DNA of 64,000 bases from Poecilobothrus nobilitatus (Eukaryota > Arthropoda > Insecta > Diptera > Dolichopodidae). The notes beneath the pieces were generated by a model, which saw only the letters and a list, made by a program, of their open reading frames with translations, did not search any database and had not been told where the DNA came from. Position 1 is the first letter of the stretch, and each line of letters starts with the position of its first letter. The position numbers and the translations under genes were made by a program. Below are positions 1-12,235 of this stretch, piece by piece. Location of the stretch: positions 222,506,965 through 222,570,964 of the forward strand of contig OX352774.1 in the NCBI GenBank assembly GCA_947095535.1, read 5' to 3'.

Positions 1-489
1 GACATTTGCTATATAGAGGAAAGTAGGTGTCATTATTTGATTTCAGTTGATTGTTTTGTAAAGCTTGAGTGTAATTTGAGTTGCATTACGATTTATATAT
101 TTTATAAGAAACCTAATTGCACAATTTCGTCTTGATTTTTCAGATAACAAAATGTTGAAAAAAAAAGTTCTGTCGCATGTGATTGACTATCCATTCCTTA
201 TATAGTTATATATTATAACATACCAAATACCTGAATTTAAGTTTCAAAAGAGGAACAGAATGAATTCAATTGGGTCATATGTGACTTGAACTTCTGTCTC
301 GGACATAGATAACTTAAAGGAATAGAATTGACTTAAGACAGCTATACAATTAATTGATTTTAAAAATTTTTTTTGAAAAATTAAAATTTTTTTTAAAAAA
401 TCATATTCATAGGTACATAATACATTGAAAAATAAAAATTTAATATAATATCTATATAATATGTACATTAAACAATTTGTCACAATTAA
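1..489. other. AT-rich intergenic sequence, no gene seen
   Basis: This stretch lies downstream (3' side) of the decayed takeout-like copy on the minus strand. It holds only A/T runs and short frames with no recognisable motif. Nothing in it can be supported as a gene. Confidence 0.6.
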
Positions 490-1765
490 TTATTTGACAT
501 TATGTCTGTCGGTTAAAAATTTAATAAATGGACCTTTATTTAAGAAAGTATTTGTCGTTTGAATAACTAATGGCTTCCTAGGTAGGCTTAAGTTCTAAAA
601 TAATTCTTTTATAAGAATTTTGTAAATATGGATTAATGGATCCAATAGCAAAATTATCTAAAATTAAATTATTGATGTTCTAAGATATTCTAAGCATTTT
701 AAAAATTAATTTACTTTTTGTTGGTTCTGGAAAAAATCCGGTTGCATTATATTTTAAAAAACCAATTGTTGGATCAATTTCAAAGCTTTTTACATTTAAC
801 ATTTTTTCATTGTCTTTGTTAATAAATTCAGTTTCCATTTTACTGATTATATTAATATTATCTGAACTTTTTTTTTTTAATTAAATAAATAAAATTTATT
901 ATATATTTACATTTTTAAATTTATACCTCAACTAATTTATTTTAAATTTAACAAAAAATTTTAATAAATTCTTCTTGAATTAATTTATAAAATGCAAATT
1001 TAGCTCACCAGTTAAAGGAATACAAATTTTGAACCTCTAAATCTCAATGTTTTTCTTTCAATTTCACATTGAAATAATGTAAAACTAATATTTTGTAGTA
1101 ACCATTTAGACATTTTTTTAAATATTCAACTATAAATCTTTTTTTAATATTCCTTCATGTTTTTAGTTAATAATGAAATACTTACCAATATCAATTGAAA
1201 ATTCTCCTTTCTTTCGAAGTTTTAATTCATTTAACCCTACTATTGTTTTGTAATTTCCTATAACATTAATTTTTAGGGTGTACGCATCTAAATAAGCTCT
1301 AAATCCTTTCTCATTTAATGAAATTTTAAAATTTTGAAAGTTAAATTTGTTATTCCATAAATTTGAATATTTTCAAAAATTATAAAATATTGAATACCCT
1401 CTGTTCCATTATAATTCACTTTAAGTTTTGTTAATATCCATGGTTCGAATGGTGGAATCCCTAATTCTTCATTTCCATTCAATACGAATAAAAAATATAA
1501 AAAGAATAATACAAATTTATCCATACTCAAAAAAATTAATTTACTGCATATAAAACCAAATGGGTTTGCATAATTTCTCTTAAACATTCGTTTAAATTAT
1601 TTCCATCACATGGCTTAACATCAATAGCTAGATTAAAAAAGATATATGTAAGGAATAGAAATTTATAAAATTAATAAAAAAAAATGCATTTATACTAGTA
1701 TTTTTAGTTTCAGCAATTAATATTATTCCACTAATGACTGAAATTGCTATTAATGACCGATACAT
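490..1765 (-). pseudogene. Decayed takeout/JHBP-like gene (copy X0)
   Basis: Five exon-like blocks match the neighbouring intact genes: 1696-1765 (start codon, signal peptide MYRSLIAISVIS...), 1545-1627 (CDGNNLNEC, the conserved cysteine pair), 1186-1479 (GIPPFEPW motif), 715-861 and 490-657. Three lesions are visible. The acceptor before exon 3 reads TG instead of AG (compare TATAG in genes A-C). Exon 3 is 294 nt instead of 295, with a frameshift in an A-run near 1335. Exon 5 shifts frame after LELKP. The takeout family consists of secreted lipophilic-ligand-binding proteins; this copy probably makes no full protein. Its exon 1 and the start of exon 2 lie inside the 5.1-kb duplication, so the 5' end is near-identical to genes A and B while exons 3-5 are not. 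A single-base assembly error could explain one lesion, less likely all three. Confidence 0.8.
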
Positions 1766-2196
1766 TTTAATATTAAAGATTTTTTTTTAGTACGACAATT
1801 GTAATCAAACTAAAACTCCTTTTTAACTTAAAATGAAATGAAGTATAATTTTCTAAACTTTTTTTTAGTATTACAATATTTTTATTATATATGATAGGAA
1901 AAGCTTAATTACGATACTGATGAAATAAAATTGTAAACTTAATTTTTATTAACCTATGTAACTAAATATTATATAAATTAATATTTCAGTAATTTTATGA
2001 ATAATTTGAAATTTAAATAAAAGCTTTAAAAGTAGGTAAAGTAGGTACTATATACTGAAAAATGAATATACAAAAACTAAAACAACTTGAGAAAAAATGT
2101 ATCCTTTCCCAAATAGCATTGTTAGTATCTCTATAGCAGCTTTAGTGGAGCAAATTTAATCAGCATAGAGCTGTTAAAGAGAAGAATTCTGTTTTT

Positions 2197-3356
2197 TATA
2201 CCCTACACATTAAGTATAGGGTATATTAACTTTGGTATGGTGTTTGTAACCACCAAAAGGAAGCGAGTTAGGTATAGACATGTATATATATTCTGAATCA
2301 GGATCACCTCCTTTGTCCTCCTCAGTCGATTTAGGGATGTCCGTCCGTCCGTACGCACGATAACTCAAAAAATAATGATGCTATCTTGATGACATTTATA
2401 CTGTAGGTTAACAATGACTAAGATAAGGCGGGGATTGTAAATGGGCGAAATCGGACCATGCGTTCGGGTACCTCCCATACAGCTCCCAAAACCGAATACG
2501 CATATCTTCGAAATTAATAAAGATAGAAAGTTAAAATTTTGTACGAGGCTGTGTTTTCCTGAATCCCTGATATCTCTAAAATTTGAGATGAATTGGAGTG
2601 GTTGTTCGGGTAGCCCCCATACAACTTTCAAAACCGAACAAGCATATCTTTGAAATTAATAAAGATAAATACTTCAAATTTAGTACTAGGCTGTTGTTTC
2701 CTGAATCCCTTATTTGTCCAAAATTTGAGATGAATTTGAGGAGCTGTTCGAGTACCTCCCATACAACTCCCAAAACCGAATACGCATATCTTCGAAATTA
2801 ATAAAGATAGGAACTTCAAATTTGATACGAGGATGCTGTTTCCTAAATCCCTGATTTGCCTAAAATTGGAGATGAATTGGAGTGATCGTTCGGGTACCTC
2901 CCATACAACTCCCAAAACCGAAAAAGCATATCTTCAAAATTAATAAAGATAGAAACTGCAAATTTGATACCAGGGTGTTGTTTCCTGAATCCCTGATTTG
3001 CTTAAAATTTCAGATGAATTGGAATGGTTGTTCGGGTATCTCCCACACAACTCCCAAGACCGAACAAGCATATCTTCGAAATTAATAAATATAAAAACTT
3101 GAAATTTGATATAAGAGTGTTCTACCCTGTTCTGATGATGTCTGTAAAATTTGAGATGAATTGGGGTGGTGGTCCGGGTGCCTTCACAAACTTCCCAAGA
3201 CCTTACAAGCATATCTTCGAATTTAATAAAGATAGAAACCTGAAATTTTGTACAAAGGTTGTAAAAGCATTTATTTTTTTTAGCTTATAATAAATACCTA
3301 ACTAAAATAACTTATGGATTTTTAATTTAATTTGAATTTTTTAGGTGTAGGGTATA
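2197..3356 (+). mobile_element. TIR-bounded element with internal 142-bp repeats (unit 1)
   Basis: The element starts with TATACCCTACAC (2197-2208) and ends with its exact reverse complement GTGTAGGGTATA (3345-3356), so it has 12-bp terminal inverted repeats. Inside are a GTCCGTCCGTCC run (about 2340) and a tandem array. No transposase frame is visible, so it would be non-autonomous. The overall plan resembles short interspersed elements seen in fly genomes; I cannot name the family. A truncated relative lies in intron 3 of gene C. Confidence 0.75.
2462..3300 (+). repeat. Six-copy tandem repeat, period 142 bp
   Basis: The motif GTTCGGGTACCTCCCATAC and its variants begin at 2462, 2604, 2746, 2888, 3030 and 3172, exactly 142 bp apart each time. 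Each unit continues through CCAAAACCGAA, GCATATCTTCGAAATTAATA and GAGATGAATTGG. The 60-95 codon frames here are by-products of the repeat. Because 142 is not a multiple of three, no frame persists from unit to unit. Confidence 0.9.
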
Positions 3357-3525
3357 AATACGTCGGTTGCATCGACTTACTGTTACATTTACTTGTTTTT
3401 TTTTTAATTTTGCTGTAATTATGATATTTTAGTGTTGTTACAGAGCATATAATACAAAGATACTCTTATTTAGAGCTTTAAAAACTGTAAAAATCTATTT
3501 AATCTAAAAAAGTACCTTGGAGAGT

Positions 3526-3785
3526 TGAGAAAAAAAAAATTTGATAAAATGTGCATATTAGTTTCACTTTGTCCATCTGTCTGGCCTGTTCGTCCCAGTT
3601 TTTACTATTCTTCTGCACGGTTTGAAATAGAGCAATAAAGTGCACAGTTTGAAAATAGAGTTACGGATATACATCGCAAAAAAATTTAGTTTGTGGAATA
3701 ACTTTTTTCTGTAACCCCATCTTTTACGGAGCTGCAGCGCACCAAAAATTTCCAAGTAGCCCTATATTTTTATTGTTATAACGCA
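3526..3785 (-). repeat. Fragment related to the AAGGCAGAATGTAAACC inverted-repeat element
   Basis: It carries the AAAATGTGCATATTAGTTTCACT end and the later TACGGAGCTGCAGC block seen in the longer elements at 59.2 kb and 16-17.7 kb, but is diverged and partial. The copy in duplication unit 2 is at about 8635-8894. Related sequence continues at 4560-4880 and 9670-9990 (AAACACCTGTAAGCGCC block). Confidence 0.5.
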
Positions 3786-5636
3786 ATATTTATAAGATAT
3801 ATAATTATTGAAAACGCCAAACGTTCAATAATTATACTTTAACTTTTAAAAATATTTACATATTTGTAAATTTTTGTATAATATGACTTTTAAAACAAAA
3901 TTGTATTATAATAAAATTGAAATGTCAATTCTACAAAAGTGTGATTAATGTATAATTAATTTATAAAGTTACAAGCTTTATAAAAGCAAATAAAAACACA
4001 TGAAGCTCTATAAAGATTAACACTAATCAAAAAGAGAGATTGTAGCATATAAAATTAAAATTAAAGTATGTAGCTCTATATATTAGCTCTATAATCGTGG
4101 TAATTTATTATAAAATAAAAGAACCAGCTCTACAATAGAATAAAACTTACTTGAATAAAGCTTTTTAAAACTTTATTAACAAATTAACCATGTGTACAAA
4201 AGAAATTATAAATGTATTATTAAATTACTAATACGTATACGTAACGCTGTATTATACTAAATTAAAAAAAAAAACCTTTTTTGTTTACAAGAAAGCAGTT
4301 TATATTTTTTTAATCTTAGTTTTTAACTTTTTTTTTTCAATTTAATGTTTTTAAGATATAAAATATTTTCATAAAATAATTTTGATTTAAAATCGGTTTT
4401 ATAAATGAAAAACATATATAAAAAAATTTAACCGCATGTTTTTGATTAATTTGATACATTCAAATTAAAAACCAAGACTTTGTTTTTATTATACATGCAT
4501 ATGTCTATACCTATACTATATTATTCTTACACATTTAAAAATAAAAACAAAAATGCATAATATAATATTTTATAATCTTTACTTTGAACCTCTTTGAACT
4601 TTCTGAAAAAGAAAAAATTTTGAGAGAAGTTAGATCTTTAGAAATAAATATGAGTCATTTCAGGAAATATTTTTGTTTAGCCCCCGTTTAGGAGCTATTA
4701 AGTTGTCAGAAACCGAAAATTCTCTATTTTTAAACACCTGTAAGCGCCTGTCCAAATAAAAAGATCGGCCCTACATGAACATTTTAAAATAATAATTTAA
4801 AAAAAGCGCAAAGTTTTAAAACTTTTTATATGTGACTCTCTTAATAATATGTGTGAACCTGGCATAATATGAAGTCCAATTTTAAGGATTTGTTTTTAAT
4901 AATTTAAGAGTTCTTTACTTTACTGTTTTATATAATTCTTCTTTTGTAATTTAATGTTTTGGTAATAATAATTTACGATTTGCTAAATCCGGCTGTAGCT
5001 CCAAAAAGTCCGGCTGTAGCATCAATCTATCCATGAAACAGAAAGAATCCTCGCTTACACATCACGAGCTTAGACAACACCTTTTCGAAAACGAAGAAAA
5101 TGTACACTATGTAACTGTATTTTAATCTAGGTTTCCTCGATTTTCGAGCAACGGGCAAAAACTAATTATTTTAATTATGCACGCATGGTTCAAAACGATA
5201 CTGTCAAAGTACGAGGGAAAAAGATAAATGGGTTAATAGGTACGACAATAAGTTTTCAATAAATACAATTATAAAAATTCCATTAATGTTCGTTTAATGA
5301 TCAAAACTACTTATAATGACCGCAATTCATTTTAATTTAGTTATTCCTCAATTTTAAAAATATTATTTTTAGAGCAACAGTCTAAAAAACTTGTGGTGGT
5401 TCGATGAGTAGGTACATATATAAGTTATAATATATTAATTAAATTTTTAACATTATTTAAATCAGAACGGACATGTTTTATAGTTTAGTTTAAAAATTAG
5501 GTAAATTTATTTAGAACATTAAATATTTGTTTCTTTTTTTTTTGTATAAGTAAAATAGACAAATTTAATTTATACATATATTGAATAATAAAAATAAAAT
5601 TTATATAAATATATGAATAAATTTATTTAATATTTA
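3786..5636. other. AT-rich spacer downstream of gene A
   Basis: No gene is recognisable. The stretch contains diverged element fragments (4560-4880) and one short frame of higher GC at 5033-5125 (listed separately). An identical spacer lies at about 8895-10745. Confidence 0.5.
5033..5125 (+). other. Short 30-codon frame of atypical composition
   Basis: An ATG frame begins MKQKESSLTHHELRQH and ends with TAA after 30 codons. It stands out from the surrounding A/T runs by its GC content and mixed residue use. It is repeated unchanged at 10142-10234 as part of the 5.1-kb duplication. I recognise no family; it may be a transposon remnant rather than a peptide gene. Two CCGGCTGTAGC motifs lie just upstream. 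Confidence 0.2.
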
Positions 5637-6873
5637 TTAAATTAATTTTAATTTATCGTTTAATAATTTGACAAATGCCTCTGTATTAAAGAAATCATTA
5701 TAAGATTTAATCATAAATGGTTCCCAAACTGTTTTATAATCTGAAAGTAATCTTCCATAGGAAATTTTTATATATTGATTAATACCACGAATTGCAAAAT
5801 TATCTAAAATTAAATATATAAATTATAAGATATTCAGTGCATTTTCAAAATAAACTTACTCAATACGGGATCTGGATAAACTCCGGTTACATTAAAATTT
5901 ATAGCACCAATTGTTATTGGATCGGCATTAATAGCTTTTACTTTTACATAAGTTGTACTGTCTTTAATATAAAATTCACCTTCAATTTTAAAGCTCGCAT
6001 TAATATTATCTGCAAAATTTAATTTTAAATATAAAAACACAAAAATTATTATTCAAATATATATGTATAGTTTAGCTTCTATATTAGTTCAATTAATTTA
6101 TTTCGAAATTCAACAAAAATTCTAATTTAATTTTTACAAAATGGAATTAAAAAAAAAAAAGATTAAAACAATTAAAGAATGAACGCATAAAAAAAGATTT
6201 TTTCTTTCAATTTTAATTTAATATAATACAAAATAAATTTTTAAATTAAATATATATTATATGTATATGTACTTACCAACATCCAGTGTAAATTCTCCTG
6301 ATTTTCGATATTTTAATTCATTTATAGCTATATTTCCTTTATAATTTGCTGCAACATGAAGTTTTGGTATTAGAATATCAAAAAATGTTTTTAATCCTTT
6401 TTCATTTAGCACAGTTTTAACATTTTTAAAAGTTGTTTTAGAAATGCCATATATTTTAAGATTTTCAGCTAATATAAAATATTGAACACCATCTGTCCCA
6501 TTATAATTAATTTTTTGTTTTTTTAATGTCCATGGTTCGAATGATGGAATTCCTAATTCTTCATTTCCATTCTATACAAATTAAAAATATAAAACGTAAA
6601 AAATAAAATGAAACTTATCTTTACGAAAATAAAAAAAAAAAAATTAAATTACTGCATTTTGAATTAAATATGTTTGCCCCATTTCTCTTAAACATTCGTT
6701 TAAATTATTTCCATCACATGGCTTAACATCAATAGCTAGATTAAAAAAGATATATGTAAGGAATAGAAATTTATAAAATTAATAAAAAAAAATGCATTTA
6801 TACTAGTATTTTTAGTTTCAGCAATTAATATTATTCCACTAATGACTGAAATTGCTATTAATGACCGATACAT
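5637..6873 (-). CDS. Takeout/JHBP-like secreted protein, gene A (5 exons, 254 aa)
   Basis: Spliced reading on the minus strand joins 6804-6873, 6653-6735, 6277-6571, 5860-6009 and 5637-5803 (765 nt including stop), all with GT/AG borders and matching phase. The protein starts with a hydrophobic signal peptide (MYRSLIAISVISGIILIAE). Exon 2 carries the conserved cysteine pair (CDGNNLNEC). Exon 3 has the family motif GIPSFEPW and a beta-rich core (NYNGTDGVQYFI, ANYKGNIAINELKYRKSG). Exon 4 has NFNVTGVYPDP and exon 5 the C-terminal YKTVWEPF helix region. Length fits the takeout family (about 245-255 aa). Takeout proteins are secreted carriers of small hydrophobic ligands such as juvenile hormone; the ligand here is unknown. 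An AATAAA overlaps the end of the stop region. The sequence of exons 3-5 is identical to gene B. Confidence 0.9.
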
Positions 6874-9800
6874 TTTAATATTAAAGATTTTTTTTTAGTA
6901 CGACAATTGTAATCAAACTAAAACTCCTTTTTAACTTAAAATGAAATGAAGCATAATTTTCTAAACTTTTTTTTAGTATTACAATATTTTTATTATATAT
7001 GATAGGAAAAGCTTAATTACGATACTGATGAAATAAAATTGTAAACTTAATTTTTATTAACCTATGTAACTAAATATTATATAAATTAATATTTCAGTAA
7101 TTTTATGAATAATTTGAAATTTAAATAAAAGCTTTAAAAGTAGGTAAAGTAGGTACTATATACTGAAAAATGAATATACAAAAACTAAAACAACTTGAGA
7201 AAAAATGTATCCTTTCCCAAATAGCATTGTTAGTATCTCTATAGCAGCTTTAGTGGAGCAAATTTAATCAGCATAGAGCTGTTAAAGAGAAGAATTCTGT
7301 TTTTTATACCCTACACATTAAGTATAGGGTATATTAACTTTGGTATGGTGTTTGTAACCACCAAAAGGAAGCGAGTTAGGTATAGACATGTATATATATT
7401 CTGAATCAGGATCACCTCCTTTGTCCTCCTCAGTCGATTTAGGGATGTCCGTCCGTCCGTACGCACGATAACTCAAAAAATAATGATGCTATCTTGATGA
7501 CATTTATACTGTAGGTTAACAATGACTAAGATAAGGCGGGGATTGTAAATGGGCGAAATCGGACCATGCGTTCGGGTACCTCCCATACAACTCCCAAAAC
7601 CGAATACGCATATCTTCGAAATTAATAAAGATAGAAAGTTAAAATTTTGTACGAGGCTGTGTTTTCCTGAATCCCTGATATCTCTAAAATTTGAGATGAA
7701 TTGGAGTGGTTGTTCGGGTAGCCCCCATACAACTTTCAAAACCGAACAAGCATATCTTTGAAATTAATAAAGATAAATACTTCAAATTTAGTACTAGGCT
7801 GTTGTTTCCTGAATCCCTTATTTGTCCAAAATTTGAGATGAATTTGAGGAGCTGTTCGGGTACCTCCCATACAACTCCCAAAACCGAATACGCATATCTT
7901 CAAAATTAATAAAGATAGGAACTTCAAATTTGATACGAGGATGCTGTTTCCTAAACCCCTGATTTGCCTAAAATTGGAGATGAATTGGAGTGATCGTTCG
8001 GGTACCTCCCATACAACTCCCAAAACCGAACAAGCATATCTTCAAAATTAATAAAGATAGAAACTGCAAATTTTATACCAGGGTGTTGTTTCCTGAATCC
8101 CTGATTTGCTTAAAATTTCAGATGAATTGGAATGGTTGTTCGGGTATCTCCCACACAACTCCCAAGACCGAACAAGCATATCTTCGAAATTAATAAATAT
8201 AAAAACTTGAAATTTGATATAAGAGTGTTCTACCCTGTTCTGATGATGTCTGTAAAATTTGAGATGAATTGGGGTGGTGGTCCGGGTGCCTTCACACACT
8301 TACCAAGACCTTACAAGCATATCTTCGAATTTAATAAAGATAGAAACCTGAAATTTTGTACAAAGGTTGTAAAAGCATTTATTTTTTTTAGCTTATAATA
8401 AATACCTAACTAAAATAACTTATGGATTTTTAATTTAATTTGAATTTTTTAGGTGTAGGGTATAAATACGTCGGTTGCATCGACTTACTGTTACATTTAC
8501 TTGTTTTTTTTTTTAATTTTGCTGTAATTATGATATTTTAGTGTTGTTACAGAGCATATAATACAAAGATACTCTTATTTAGAGCTTTAAAAACTGTAAA
8601 AATCTATTTAATCTAAAAAAGTACCTTGGAGAGTTGAGAAAAAAAAAATTTGAAAAAATGTGCATATTAGTTTCACTTTGTCCATCTGTCTGGCCTGTTC
8701 GTCCCAGTTTTTACGATTCTTCTGCACGGTTTGAAATAGAGCAATAAAGTGCACAGTTTGAAAATAGAGTTACGGATAGACATCGCAAAAAAATTTAGTT
8801 TGTGGAATAACTTTTTTCTGTAACCCCGTCGTTTACGGAGCTGCAGCGCACCAAAAATTTCCAAGTAGCCCTATATTTTTATTGTTATAACGCAATATTT
8901 ATAAGATATATAATTATTGAAAACGCCAAACGTTCAATAATTATACTTTAACTTTTAAAAATATTTACATATTTGTAAATTTTTGTATAATATGACTTTT
9001 AAAACAAAATTGTATTATAATAAAATTGAAATGTCAATTCTACAAAAGTGTGATTAATGTATAATTAATTTATAAAGTTACAAGCTTTATAAAAGCAAAT
9101 AAAAACACATGAAGCTCTATAAAGATTAACACTAATCAAAAAGAGAGATTGTAGCATATAAAATTAAAATTAAAGTATGTAGCTCTATATATTAGCTCTA
9201 TAATCGTGGTAATTTATTATAAAATAAAAGAACCAGCTCTACAATAGAATAAAACTTACTTGAATAAAGCTTTTTAAAACTTTATTAACAAATTAACCAT
9301 GTGTACAAAAGAAATTATAAATGTATTATTAAATTACTAATACGTATACGTAACGCTGTATTATACTAAATTAAAAAAAAAAACCTTTTTTGTTTACAAG
9401 AAAGCAGTTTATATTTTTTTAATCTTAGTTTTTAACTTTTTTTTTTCAATTTAATGTTTTTAAGATATAAAATATTTTCATAAAATAATTTTGATTTAAA
9501 ATCGGTTTTATAAATGAAAAACATATATAAAAAAATTTAACCGCATGTTTTTGATTAATTTGATACATTCAAATTAAAAACCAAGACTTTGTTTTTATTA
9601 TACATGCATATGTCTATACCTATACTATATTATTCTTACACATTTAAAAATAAAAACAAAAATGCATAATATAATATTTTATAATCTTTACTTTGAACCT
9701 CTTTGAACTTTCTGAAAAAGAAGAAATTTTGAGAGAAGTTAGATCTTTAGAAATAAATATGAGTCATTTCAGGAAATATTTTTGTTTAGCCCCCGTTTAG

Positions 9801-11789
9801 GAGCTATTAAGTTGTCAGAAACCGAAAATTCTCTATTTTTAAACACCTGTAAGCGCCTGTCCAAATAAAAAGATCGGCCCTACATGAACATTTTAAAATA
9901 ATAATTTAAAAAAAGCGCAAAGTTTTAAAACTTTTTATATGTGACTCTCTTAATAATATGTGTGAACCTGGCATAATATGAAGTCCAATTTTAAGGATTT
10001 GTTTTTAATAATTTAAGAGTTCTTTACTTTACTGTTTTATATAATTCTTCTTTTGTAATTTAATGTTTTGGTAATAATAATTTACGATTTGCTAAATCCG
10101 GCTGTAGCTCCAAAAAGTCCGGCTGTAGCATCAATCTATCCATGAAACAGAAAGAATCCTCGCTTACACATCACGAGCTTAGACAACACCTTTTCGAAAA
10201 CGAAGAAAATGTACACTATGTAACTGTATTTTAATCTAGGTTTCCTCGATTTTCGAGCAACGGGCAAAAACTAATTATTTTAATTATGCACGCATGGTTC
10301 AAAACGATACTGTCAAAGTACGAGGGAAAAAGATAAATGGGTTAATAGGTACGACAATAAGTTTTCAATAAATACAATTATAAAAATTCCATTAATGTTC
10401 GTTTAATGATCAAAACTACTTATAATGACCGCAATTCATTTTAATTTAGTTATTCCTCAATTTTAAAAATATTATTTTTAGAGCAACAGTCTAAAAAACT
10501 TGTGGTGGTTCGATGAGTAGGTACATATATAAGTTATAATATATTAATTAAATTTTTAACATTATTTAAATCAGAACGGACATGTTTTATAGTTTAGTTT
10601 AAAAATTAGGTAAATTTATTTAGAACATTAAATATTTGTTTCTTTTTTTTTTGTATAAGTAAAATAGACAAATTTAATTTATACATATATTGAATAATAA
10701 AAATAAAATTTATATAAATATATGAATAAATTTATTTAATATTTATTAAATTAATTTTAATTTATCGTTTAATAATTTGACAAATGCCTCTGTATTAAAG
10801 AAATCATTATAAGATTTAATCATAAATGGTTCCCAAACTGTTTTATAATCTGAAAGTAATCTTCCATAGGAAATTTTTATATATTGATTAATACCACGAA
10901 TTGCAAAATTATCTAAAATTAAATATATAAATTATAAGATATTCAGTGCATTTTCAAAATAAACTTACTCAATACGGGATCTGGATAAACTCCGGTTACA
11001 TTAAAATTTATAGCACCAATTGTTATTGGATCGGCATTAATAGCTTTTACTTTTACATAAGTTGTACTGTCTTTAATATAAAATTCACCTTCAATTTTAA
11101 AGCTCGCATTAATATTATCTGCAAAATTTAATTTTAAATATAAAAACACAAAAATTATTATTCAAATATATATGTATAGTTTAGCTTCTATATTAGTTCA
11201 ATTAATTTATTTCGAAATTCAACAAAAATTCTAATTTAATTTTTACAAAATGGAATTAAAAAAAAAAAAGATTAAAACAATTAAAGAATGAACGCATAAA
11301 AAAAGATTTTTTCTTTCAATTTTAATTTAATATAATACAAAATAAATTTTTAAATTAAATATATATTATATGTATATGTACTTACCAACATCCAGTGTAA
11401 ATTCTCCTGATTTTCGATATTTTAATTCATTTATAGCTATATTTCCTTTATAATTTGCTGCAACATGAAGTTTTGGTATTAGAATATCAAAAAATGTTTT
11501 TAATCCTTTTTCATTTAGCACAGTTTTAACATTTTTAAAAGTTGTTTTAGAAATGCCATATATTTTAAGATTTTCAGCTAATATAAAATATTGAACACCA
11601 TCTGTCCCATTATAATTAATTTTTTGTTTTTTTAATGTCCATGGTTCGAATGATGGAATTCCTAATTCTTCATTTCCATTCTATACAAATTAAAAATATA
11701 AAACGTAAAAAATAAAATGAAACTTATCTTTACGAAAATAAAAAAAAAAAAATTAAATTACTGCATTTTGAATTAAATATGTTTGCCCC
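6681..11789. repeat. 5.1-kb segmental tandem duplication, unit 2
   Basis: This is the second copy of the unit described at 1572-6680. Genes A and B are its coding products at the two right-hand ends. Homology continues past the unit into about 12060 (exon 1 and 5' flank of gene B), giving a partial third copy, then stops near AAATGAAGCATAG. The near-identity implies a very recent event, or a false duplication in the assembly. Confidence 0.95.
7305..8464 (+). mobile_element. TIR-bounded element with internal 142-bp repeats (unit 2)
   Basis: Same element as at 2197-3356, carried along by the segmental duplication. TIRs are at 7305-7316 and 8453-8464, and the 142-bp array starts at 7570. It differs from the first copy by a few substitutions only, so it was not an independent insertion. 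Confidence 0.75.
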
Positions 11790-11982
11790 ATTTCTCTTAA
11801 ACATTCGTTTAAATTATTTCCATCACATGGCTTAACATCAATAGCTAGATTAAAAAAGATATATGTAAGGAATAAAAATTTATAAAATTAATAAAAAAAA
11901 ATGCATTTATACTAGTATTTTCAGTTTCAGCAATTAATATTATTCCACTAATGACTGAAATTGCTATTAATGACCGATACAT
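10746..11982 (-). CDS. Takeout/JHBP-like secreted protein, gene B (5 exons, 254 aa)
   Basis: Exons are 11913-11982, 11762-11844, 11386-11680, 10969-11118 and 10746-10912, with the same splice sites and phases as gene A. The encoded protein differs from gene A by one residue that I could find: lysine 21 is glutamate (ETENT instead of ETKNT), near the expected signal-peptide cleavage region. The signal peptide, cysteine pair, GIPSFEPW motif and C-terminal region are as in gene A. The 5' flank is shared with the other copies for about 80 bp upstream of the start codon and then diverges near 12060, so its upstream control region may differ from that of gene A. Confidence 0.9.
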
Positions 11983-12169
11983 TTTAATATTAAAGATTTT
12001 TTTTTAGTACGACAATTGTAATCAAACTAAAACTCCTTTTTAACTTAAAATGAAATGAAGCATAGTTTTTTAAACTTTTTTCTAGAATTGCAATATAATA
12101 AAATTAAAAGCTTAATTACAAATACTACGATTTGTAATATTAATATAAATAAATAAATAAATACAAATA

Positions 12170-12235
12170 CTACCGATGTTCAAAATCCCGGCATTCATAA
12201 TCCCGACATATCAAGATCCCGACATTACTTAGTGT
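12170..12235. repeat. Short iterated ATCCCGACAT motif
   Basis: Three imperfect copies of a 16-19 bp motif follow each other (AAATCCCGGCATTC, AATCCCGACATATC, GATCCCGACATTAC). The GC content is above the surroundings. The function is unknown; it may be the end of a small transposable element. Confidence 0.5.

Larger units (their letters stand above)
1572..6680. repeat. 5.1-kb segmental tandem duplication, unit 1
   Basis: Positions 1572-6680 recur at 6681-11789 with an offset of 5108-5109 and only scattered single-base differences. The left edge lies inside exon 2 of copy X0 and the right edge inside exon 2 of gene A, at the same exon sequence (TTTCTCTTAAACATTCG). This is what unequal crossing-over between two paralogous second exons would leave. 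The unit contains the 5' part of one gene, a long spacer with several repeats, and exons 3-5 of the next gene. Confidence 0.95.

Noticed and set aside
2365..3290. Overlapping frames of 63-95 codons on both strands that repeat similar peptides (also 7473-8398)
   Set aside because: They are produced by the 142-bp tandem repeat; the frame changes in every unit because 142 is not divisible by three, and no domain is recognisable.
2462..3300. CRISPR-like array
   Set aside because: Repeats are contiguous 142-bp units without unique spacers, and the genome is an insect one.
5837..6022. Plus-strand frames opposite exon 4 of genes A, B and C (also 10946, 15077)
   Set aside because: They are the antisense shadow of a well-supported exon.
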